Assembly (NCBI GenBank): GCA_016793465.1
Contig: JAEUJW010000017.1
Location: 1-64,000, forward strand
Source of the DNA: Myxococcales bacterium
GTDB taxonomy: Bacteria; Myxococcota; Polyangia; Nannocystales; Nannocystaceae
Reading direction: 5' to 3'
Length of the DNA: 64,000 nucleotides
This document shows positions 57,566 to 64,000 of this stretch, one piece after another. Within the stretch, counting starts at the first letter, position 1. The number at the start of each line of letters is the position of its first letter. The translations under genes were made by a program, and so were the position numbers. The notes under the pieces are model-generated. The model worked only from the letters and a program-made list of their open reading frames with translations. It searched no databases and was not told the origin of the DNA.

Positions 57566-60500
57566 GTGGCTACGGGCAAGGACTCAAAGGCGCCGGCCGG
57601 CAAGGACGCGAGGGCCGCCGAGGGCGAGGCGCTCGACGGCGGCAGCTACGACGTCATCCGCGCGCGGCTGGTGGTGCAGGCCAAGGAGCTGGCGGACCGG
57701 GCCAACGCGCTCAACGAGCGGCGCAAGAAGGCGTTCGGCGGGACCGAGCTGGCGGTGGCGGCCAACGAGCGGGTGCGGACCGAGAACAACTGCATCCCGG
57801 CCGACATCCTGCAGGTCGGCGGGCACCTGCTGCTCGGCTACAACGTGTTCTTCGGCTTCAAGAAGGAGGTCGCGCTCGAGGACGTGTTCGCGGTCCAGAC
57901 CTTCGACGCCTCGGCGCCGGAGGGCGGGGCGATCAACCCGGCGCCGCCGGGCACGATCCCGGGGCTGCTGGACAGCGAGCAGTTCGTCAAGGAGTTCACC
58001 GACCTCTACAAGTACTACAAGGACACCCGGCTGACCCGCCTGAAGGCCACGGACACCAAGCTGTTCGCGGTGTTCCAGGTCAGCGCGTCGATGGAGGACG
58101 TCAAGATCTTCCACTGGAACGTGCTGCCGCGCGGCGGGGTGCGCTACGTCGACAACCGCGGCGACCGCGAGTTCCCCCGGCTGCCGTCGCACGACTTCGA
58201 GTGGACCAACACGACGCGCGACGACCACGTCTCGGGCCAGCACCCACACGTCAACATCAAGGACATCGTGTTCGTCGAGACGGTCGGCGGCGACCTGACG
58301 ATCAAGATCGAGAACAACACCAAGGACGGGCTCGGGATCTACCGCGAGCCGGTCGACGACGCCAACCAGGCGCTCGACGACGCCAAGATCCTCTACTGCC
58401 TGATGGGCCCGCTGGTGCTGCTGAAGATCCAGCCGTACCGCGAGACGAAGTGGCGCTACTTCGTCTACAACTCGCGGACCAAGACCGTGAACCGCATCGA
58501 CGCGATCGGGCAGAGCTGCATGCAGCTGCCCGAGGACCACGGCGTCGTGTTCCCGGGCGGGTACTACCTGCGCACGGGGGACACCAAGCAGTTCGGCGCG
58601 GACTCGCAGGCCTTCGAGTTCGAGCGGCGCATCGACTCGCCGAACGGCGAGGACGTGCTCTACGTGTTCTACCGGCGCGACCAGGGCCGGTACGTGCTGT
58701 TCCCGTACAACCTGATCCGCAAGGAGATGCAGAACCCGATCCAGTGCAACGGCTACAGCCTGTTCCCGGACGGCAAGCTGGTGGTGTTCCGCGTGCAGGG
58801 CGAGGAGCCGAGCCGCCTGCACCCGATGCAGGTGTGGAAGACGCCGTTCATGAGCGCCGAGTTCGCGGCGGCGGCCCCGACCGACGGGTCGTACCTGGCC
58901 AAGGTCGGCAACGCGGAGCTGGTGCGCGGCATCTCCGAGGCGCTGAGCGTGGTCCGCCTGGTCGACAACCAGGACCCGCGGCGCGAGACGTACGAGGACC
59001 TGATCGCGCAGGCGACCCGCGTCTCCGACAACTACTACTGGATCGGCAACGCGGAGGTCGGTGACCTCGGGGCGTCGCTGAAGAACATCAAGCAGACCGG
59101 CGAGCTCATCATCGACGAGTTCGAGAAGGTCGTGGCGATCCGCAAGCGCGCCCGCGAGGCGCTGGCCGAGGCGCAGAGCAAGCAGGCGGCGCTCGTCAAG
59201 ACGCTGAGGCCGGGCGACTGGAAGAACGTCGAGCAGTTCATGCAGGCGCTGACGGCCCTGCGCAACCAGCGGGGCGCGGTCATCACGCTGCGCGAGGTGC
59301 GGTCGATCGACCTGGCCGCGCTCGAGGCGCTGGAGAAGCAGCTCGTCGAGGAGTTCGACCGCATCAGCAAGGCGTGCGTCGACTTCCTGGTCAAGGGCGA
59401 CGCGCTGAAGCCGGTGACGGTCAGCCTCGACGGGGTGCTGGCGCGGCTGGAGAAGGTCGACAACGCGGCGCAGCTCGGGCCGATCGAGCAGGAGATCACG
59501 GCGCTGGGCGACGGGCTCAACGTGCTGGCGGAGGTGGTCGCCGGGCTGCAGGTCGGCGACGCGGTGGCGCGCACGAAGATCCTCGAGGACATCTCGACGG
59601 TGTTCGCGCACCACGGGCGGGTGCGGGCGACCTACCAGAGCGTGCGCAAGCAGCTGCTGACGCGCGAGGGCAAGGCGGAGTTCGCGGCCCAGTTCAAGCT
59701 GTTCTCGCAGACCGTGGCGTCGGCGCTGGCGCTGTGCGACACGCCCGAGCGCTGCGACGAGCAGCTGGCCAAGCTGCTGGTCCAGCTCGAGGAGCTGTCG
59801 GGGCGCTTCTCGGAGTTCGACGAGTTCCTGGGCGACCTGACCGCCAAGCGCGAGGAGGTCCACGACGCGCTGGCGGCCCGCAAGCAGACGCTGCTCGACG
59901 AGCGCCAGGCGCGGGTGCAGAACCTGGTGACGGCGGCGGACCGCATCCTCGAGGGCGTCGGCCGCCGCGCACAGACGTTCAAGGCGGCGGACGAGCTCAA
60001 CGCCTACTTCGCGGCCGACGCGATGGTGCTGAAGGCCAAGGAGCTGGTCGAGAAGCTGATGGGCCTCGGCGCGTCGGTCAAGGCCGACGAGATCGCCACC
60101 AAGATCACCAGCGCCCGCCAGGACGCGCTGCGGGCGCTGCGGGACCGCCTCGAGCTGTTCGAGGACGGGGCGGCGATCGTCAAATTCGGGACGTTCAGGT
60201 TCACGGTCAACACGCAGGTGCTCGACGTGACGCTGCTGCCGCGCGGCGACCACATGGCGATCCACCTCGGCGGCACCGACTTCTACGAGCCGATCGACGA
60301 TCCGGAGTTCAACAAGACCCGCGACTACTGGAACCAGCAGATCGTGTCCGAGACCGACGCGGTGTACCGCGGCGAGTTCCTGGCGGCGTCGGTGCTGGCG
60401 GCCGCGGAGGCGGGCGAGCAGGGGCTCGACCTCGAGCGGCTGTACGCGGCGGAGCGCGAGTCCGGCGGGCTGATCGAGCTGGTCCGCAAGTTCGCGGCGG

Positions 60501-63019
60501 ACCGCTACGACGAGGGTTACGAGCGCGGCCTGCACGACGCGGACGCGGCGGCGATCCTCGAGAAGCTGCTGGCGCTGCGCTCGACGGCCGGGCTCCTGCG
60601 GGTGTCGGCGACGCCGCGGGCGCTGGCCTGCCTGTTCTGGGCCTACTACGAGAAGGACAAGAGCGACGGGGCCAGGACCGGGCCGGACTTCCGCACGACC
60701 TGGCACCGGCGGGCGCAGAGCGTGGCGCGGCTGCGGGAGGCGTTCCGCTTCACGCCGGCGGCGGGGCAGCTCGCCGACGAGCTGGCGCGGGCCATCGGCG
60801 AGTTCTTGAAGGGGCACGGCATCGCGGGGTTCACCGACGGGGACCTGGCGCGGGCGGGGGCCTACCTCGTCGAGGAGCTGGCCGACGAGAAGCCGCGCTT
60901 CGTGACCAGCGCGCCGGCGGTGGGCCTGCAGCTCGGGCTCATCGAGGCGCTCGACGCCGCGGGCAAGCGGCGGGCCTTCGACGACGACGTGCGGGCGCTC
61001 GAGGGGCGGCTGCGCGAGCGCTTCGAGCTGGTGCGGGCGTGGCTCGATGCGTTCGTGGCGGCGACGCCGGACCAGGCCAGGCACGCGCCGGCGATCGTCG
61101 AGGCGGCGGTGGCGCTGCTGACCGAGCGGAGGATCGACCGCGAGACCCAGAGCACGGTCGAGGCGATCGACGTGACCGGGCTGCTGGGGCAGCACCCGCG
61201 CATCCGCGACCGCGTGCTGCCGCTGCGGCTCGACGAGTTCCTCGAGCGGCTCGGCGAGTTCATGCGCGTGCGGGTGCCGGGCTTCCGCGAGTTCCGCCGG
61301 CTGCGCCAGGCGGTGATCGAGCGCGAGAAGAAGCGTCTGCGCGTCGAGGAGTTCATGCCGAAGGTGCTGACCTCGTTCGTGCGCAACAAGCTGGTCAGCG
61401 ACGTGTACCTGCCGCTGGTCGGGGCCAACATGGCCAAGCAGCTGGGCGCGGCGGGCGACCAGAAGCGGACCGACCGCATGGGCATGCTGCTCCTGATCTC
61501 TCCGCCCGGCTACGGCAAGACCACGCTGATGGAGTACGTGGCCAACCGCCTCGGGCTGGTGTTCATGAAGGTGAACGGGCCGGCGCTGGGGCACGAGGCG
61601 GTGTCGATCGACCCGAAGGACGCGCCCAACGCCACGGCGGCGATGGAGGTCGAGAAGGTCAACCTGGCGCTCGAGATGGGCAACAACGTGATGCTGTATC
61701 TCGACGACATCCAGCACACGAACCCGGAGTTCTTACAAAAATTCATCTCGCTGTGCGACGCGCAGCGGCGCATCGAGGGCGTGTGGCGCGGCAAGACGCG
61801 CACCTACGACCTGCGCGGCAAGAAGTTCTGCGTGGTGATGGCCGGCAACCCGTACACGGAGTCGGGCGCGGCCTTCAAGATCCCCGACATGCTGGCCAAC
61901 CGCGCCGACACGTACAACCTCGGCGACATCCTCGGCGGGCAGCGCGAGGCGTTCGCGCTCAGCTACGTGGAGAACACGCTGACGTCGAACCGCAGCCTGG
62001 CGCCGCTGGCGACGCGCGAGCAGGCCGACGTGTACCGGTTCGCGCGCATGGCCAGGGGCGAGGAGGTCCAGGCGACCGAGTTCTCGTACGGCTACTCGGG
62101 CGCGGAGGTCCAGGAGATCCTGGCGGTGCTGAAGCACCTGTTCCGCGTGCAGGAGACGCTGTTGAAGGTCAACGCGCAGTACATCGCCTCGGCGGCGATG
62201 GACGACGCCTACCGCACCGAGCCGCCGTTCAAGTTGCAGGGGTCGTACCGCAACATGAACAAGATGGCGGAGAAGGTGGTGGCGGCGATGACGACCGAGG
62301 AGCTCGACCGCCTGGTCGACGACCACTACCAGGGCGAGGCGCAGACGCTGACGATCGCGGCCGAGCAGAACCTGTTGAAGCTGGCCGAGATGCGCGGGCG
62401 GCTGACGCCGGAGCAGGCCGAGCGCTGGGCGACGATCAAGCGGGAGTTCGTGCGCGTGCGCAGCCTCGGCGGCGCCGAGGACGACCCGGCGGTGCGGGTG
62501 AGCGGGCAGCTGTCGATCCTGGCCGAGCGCATGGAGAACATCTCGGGCGCGGTGAAGTCGGCCGCGGAGATGGCGATGACCCGCGGGGCGGCGAGCGAGC
62601 AGGCGCAGATGCAGGCGCAGACGCGGATGGTCGAGCTGATGGCGTTCGCGCAGCAGCAGGCGGCGCAGGCCAGTCAGTCGAAGCCGGAGAAGGCGCCGCC
62701 GGTGGTGGCGCCGCCGCCGGTGGCCGCGGCCAACCCGTCGATCGAGTGGGCGCGGCCGCAGATCGCCCGCATCGCCAACGCGCTCGAGGGCCTCAACCAG
62801 GCCACGCTGGCCGTGCAGATCCAGAACGAGCCGCCGCCGGGTATCACCGAGCTGCTGGCGCAGCAGGTCGCGATCATCGAGCGCACGCTGGTGCCGCTGG
62901 TGCGGGCGGCCACCGGCAACCTGCAGGACGTGCGCAGCCTCGAGATGCGGGTCGACGAGATGCTGGGGATGCTGCAGCAGATCGACGAGAAGCTGAAGAC
63001 CAAGCACCTCGGGCGCTGA
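57566..63019 (+). CDS. Giant AAA ATPase (DUF3686-type 'DNA repair ATPase')
   Basis: This cytoplasmic ATPase of 1817 aa starts at a GTG 6 bp after the flotillin stop. Residues 1-500 match the DUF3686-type N-terminus annotated as 'DNA repair ATPase' in many bacteria (NCIPADILQVGG, then NNTKDGLGIYREPVDDANQA). Long coiled coils fill about 510-870. The AAA core has Walker A PPGYGKT at 1313-1319, Walker B MLYLDDIQ at 1376-1383 and a sensor-like VMAGNPYTESG near 1424. The final 250 residues are helical with a Pro/Ala linker. There is no direct evidence for a DNA-repair role; operon position suggests work on or at a flotillin scaffold. Confidence 0.9.
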   Translation: MATGKDSKAPAGKDARAAEGEALDGGSYDVIRARLVVQAKELADRANALNERRKKAFGGTELAVAANERVRTENNCIPADILQVGGHLLLGYNVFFGFKKEVALEDVFAVQTFDASAPEGGAINPAPPGTIPGLLDSEQFVKEFTDLYKYYKDTRLTRLKATDTKLFAVFQVSASMEDVKIFHWNVLPRGGVRYVDNRGDREFPRLPSHDFEWTNTTRDDHVSGQHPHVNIKDIVFVETVGGDLTIKIENNTKDGLGIYREPVDDANQALDDAKILYCLMGPLVLLKIQPYRETKWRYFVYNSRTKTVNRIDAIGQSCMQLPEDHGVVFPGGYYLRTGDTKQFGADSQAFEFERRIDSPNGEDVLYVFYRRDQGRYVLFPYNLIRKEMQNPIQCNGYSLFPDGKLVVFRVQGEEPSRLHPMQVWKTPFMSAEFAAAAPTDGSYLAKVGNAELVRGISEALSVVRLVDNQDPRRETYEDLIAQATRVSDNYYWIGNAEVGDLGASLKNIKQTGELIIDEFEKVVAIRKRAREALAEAQSKQAALVKTLRPGDWKNVEQFMQALTALRNQRGAVITLREVRSIDLAALEALEKQLVEEFDRISKACVDFLVKGDALKPVTVSLDGVLARLEKVDNAAQLGPIEQEITALGDGLNVLAEVVAGLQVGDAVARTKILEDISTVFAHHGRVRATYQSVRKQLLTREGKAEFAAQFKLFSQTVASALALCDTPERCDEQLAKLLVQLEELSGRFSEFDEFLGDLTAKREEVHDALAARKQTLLDERQARVQNLVTAADRILEGVGRRAQTFKAADELNAYFAADAMVLKAKELVEKLMGLGASVKADEIATKITSARQDALRALRDRLELFEDGAAIVKFGTFRFTVNTQVLDVTLLPRGDHMAIHLGGTDFYEPIDDPEFNKTRDYWNQQIVSETDAVYRGEFLAASVLAAAEAGEQGLDLERLYAAERESGGLIELVRKFAADRYDEGYERGLHDADAAAILEKLLALRSTAGLLRVSATPRALACLFWAYYEKDKSDGARTGPDFRTTWHRRAQSVARLREAFRFTPAAGQLADELARAIGEFLKGHGIAGFTDGDLARAGAYLVEELADEKPRFVTSAPAVGLQLGLIEALDAAGKRRAFDDDVRALEGRLRERFELVRAWLDAFVAATPDQARHAPAIVEAAVALLTERRIDRETQSTVEAIDVTGLLGQHPRIRDRVLPLRLDEFLERLGEFMRVRVPGFREFRRLRQAVIEREKKRLRVEEFMPKVLTSFVRNKLVSDVYLPLVGANMAKQLGAAGDQKRTDRMGMLLLISPPGYGKTTLMEYVANRLGLVFMKVNGPALGHEAVSIDPKDAPNATAAMEVEKVNLALEMGNNVMLYLDDIQHTNPEFLQKFISLCDAQRRIEGVWRGKTRTYDLRGKKFCVVMAGNPYTESGAAFKIPDMLANRADTYNLGDILGGQREAFALSYVENTLTSNRSLAPLATREQADVYRFARMARGEEVQATEFSYGYSGAEVQEILAVLKHLFRVQETLLKVNAQYIASAAMDDAYRTEPPFKLQGSYRNMNKMAEKVVAAMTTEELDRLVDDHYQGEAQTLTIAAEQNLLKLAEMRGRLTPEQAERWATIKREFVRVRSLGGAEDDPAVRVSGQLSILAERMENISGAVKSAAEMAMTRGAASEQAQMQAQTRMVELMAFAQQQAAQASQSKPEKAPPVVAPPPVAAANPSIEWARPQIARIANALEGLNQATLAVQIQNEPPPGITELLAQQVAIIERTLVPLVRAATGNLQDVRSLEMRVDEMLGMLQQIDEKLKTKHLGR

Positions 63020-63049
63020 GGCGCTCCGCGCCGCGCGTACACGGCGTCG

Positions 63050-63087
63050 CCGCGGGTCGGCCCCCGGCGGGTCGACGACCCCCGCGG
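63050..63087. terminator. Hairpin between convergent ATPase and extensin-like genes
   Basis: CCGCGGGTCG (63050-63059) pairs with CGACCCCCGCGG (63076-63087) with a 2-base bulge. It lies between the stops of two convergent genes and could terminate both. Confidence 0.45.
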
Positions 63088-63111
63088 GCCGTCACTGAGG
63101 CGTCGCGGGGG

Positions 63112-63747
63112 TCACGGGGCGAGGTCCATGTGGGCCTCGAGGTGGAGGTGGTCGTCGTGGTCGGCGGGGTCGTTGGCGGGGGTGAGCGGGGTGCGGAAGG
63201 CCGGCGAGCGCTCGAACACGGCGGCGACGGCGGCGAGGCGGCCGCCGGGCGAGCGCCAGTGCTGCTTGACGCGGAGCACCGCGCCGTCGTCGAAGGCGAC
63301 CTCGAACACGTCGACGGCGAGGCCGACGGCGTGGCGGCTGAGCACGCGCCGGCTGACGCCCTTGCGGCGCACGCCGCGGTACTTGTGCAGGGTCCGGAAG
63401 TGCAGGGCGCTGACGCCGAGGGCGCGGAGCTCGGGGGTGACGACGGCGAGCGCGTCGGCGAGGTGGCAGTCGAGCACGTGGGGGCCCTTGCCCTTCAGCG
63501 AGACGAGGGCGACGGCGCCGATGCGCATCACGGGGAGGATGATCGGCGTGGCGACCTTCTTGACCGGCCCGGCGGCGGTGTGGGCGACGCCGGCGGCGTC
63601 GAGGCGGGCGAGGCAGGCGGCGCCGGCCTGCTTCATCGCCGCGGACGGCGGCCAGGTCCAACCGACGGGCATGTTCTTGACCTTGCGCGGCCTGGTCGGG
63701 GTCGCGGCGACGAGGGCGGCGAGCAGGAGGGTGCCGAGCAGGGACAC
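63112..63747 (-). CDS. Extensin-like / M15-fold protein
   Basis: This exported protein of 211 aa has a GTG start (63747) and a weak signal peptide (MSLLGTLLLAALVAATPT). It matches the bacterial extensin-like C-terminal family, which shares the D-Ala-D-Ala carboxypeptidase (M15) fold. The zinc site is visible as SRHAVGLAVDVFEV (His and Asp) and HDDHLHLEAH (His). It may cut peptidoglycan cross-links or bind wall peptides in the periplasm. It converges on the giant ATPase gene. Confidence 0.82.
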   Translation of the reverse strand: MSLLGTLLLAALVAATPTRPRKVKNMPVGWTWPPSAAMKQAGAACLARLDAAGVAHTAAGPVKKVATPIILPVMRIGAVALVSLKGKGPHVLDCHLADALAVVTPELRALGVSALHFRTLHKYRGVRRKGVSRRVLSRHAVGLAVDVFEVAFDDGAVLRVKQHWRSPGGRLAAVAAVFERSPAFRTPLTPANDPADHDDHLHLEAHMDLAP

Positions 63748-64000
63748 GGAGCATCAGCTTCGCGGACGTCGGGGGCGAGGGCAACCGGCAGGCTGTGCGC
63801 CCGGGCGCGCATCCCCGGGGCGCCGCGCGGCGAGGACCACGAGGTGTCCGCGGCGACGGACAGGTGCTCACTGCGAGGACGACCGGAGGAGTCGGTGTGG
63901 ACGAACCCTCGATCGATGGGTTCCACTGCAACGATCACGCGGACCACGCACCTCGCACGGCGATCGTGAAGTACAGCATATGGCCGCGGGGGCGCTGGCC
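63748..64000. other. No gene seen at the window end
   Basis: Only antisense-type open frames occur. The stretch holds the promoter side of the extensin-like gene; GATGCT near 63754 is too close to the GTG to be its -10. A gene could begin beyond the window edge. Confidence 0.4.

Noticed and set aside
57584..61717. A minus-strand open frame of 1377 codons
   Set aside because: It is antisense to the giant ATPase gene, with His/Leu/Arg/Val-rich composition typical of complementary high-GC coding sequence, and no start context.
59374..63969. A plus-strand open frame of 1531 codons
   Set aside because: It is a frame shadow of the giant ATPase gene: its product is a low-complexity Arg/Ala/Gly string with no domain, while the overlapping frame carries complete AAA motifs.
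1..64000. Insertion sequences, integrases, prophage genes or toxin-antitoxin modules
   Set aside because: No transposase, recombinase or phage structural protein motif was found in any frame; codon style is uniform across the window.

Overview
The window is very GC-rich DNA and reads as a predatory delta-proteobacterium (myxobacterium) of the Nannocystis/Haliangium kind. The signs are about fourteen predicted lipoproteins, several with TTGDP-type threonine/glycine/aspartate linkers; the CGDG...CDDG cysteine-rich repeat family (DUF4215); a C-terminal Gly-Cys-Cys / membrane helix / Arg-tail sorting tag like MYXO-CTERM; a eukaryotic-type Ser/Thr kinase; and several two-component and cyclase proteins. 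The assignment is inferred from protein style. No rRNA or phylogenetic marker is present.

Layout. 1-441: three tandem minus-strand tRNA-Lys(CUU)-like genes. 800-9984: a lipoprotein pair, a DUF1993 protein, a quinone-reductase-like dehydrogenase, a large-subunit catalase with C-terminal DJ-1/PfpI domain, an orphan five-helix SdhC-like cytochrome b, a [4Fe-4S] uracil-DNA glycosylase and small unknowns. 10218-18554: a GAF protein translationally coupled to a hybrid histidine kinase, an aldo/keto reductase, an SRPBCC protein, a kinase / P-loop NTPase / nucleotide-cyclase fusion of 1099 residues, and a dimethylargininase. 18764-30173: lipoproteins, a deoxyribosyltransferase-Nudix fusion, a prolyl-4-hydroxylase-like oxygenase followed by a 45-bp tandem repeat, a glycosyltransferase-like membrane protein with HutD, and a cyclic-phosphate receiver-like protein. 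30312-36474: COQ4 divergent from a TetR regulator, then a coupled thiolase / carotenoid oxygenase / M28 peptidase operon, and an SDR. 36568-49859: mostly surface or periplasmic proteins, including an eight-repeat DUF4215 protein with a fibrinogen-like end, a class III cyclase, a six-gene operon of beta-propeller lipoproteins ending in a MESH1-like ppGpp hydrolase, a von Willebrand A lipoprotein and a PHP phosphoesterase. 49931-54272: a RegB/RegA two-component pair, and ThpR with two oligopeptide-type ABC permeases. 54579-63019: a membrane OB-fold protein, a flotillin and a 1817-residue AAA ATPase in one operon. The window closes with an extensin-like M15-fold protein.

Two window-wide signals stand out. 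First, many transcription-unit heads have a TANNNT hexamer ending only 6-10 nt before the start codon, the geometry of leaderless mRNAs. I used this to choose several starts. Second, runs of eight or more A/T bases are far commoner than base composition predicts, inside genes as well as between them.

The best candidates for undescribed biology are the kinase-NTPase-cyclase fusion, the OB-fold/flotillin/AAA ATPase cassette, and the beta-propeller lipoprotein operon that ends in an alarmone hydrolase.
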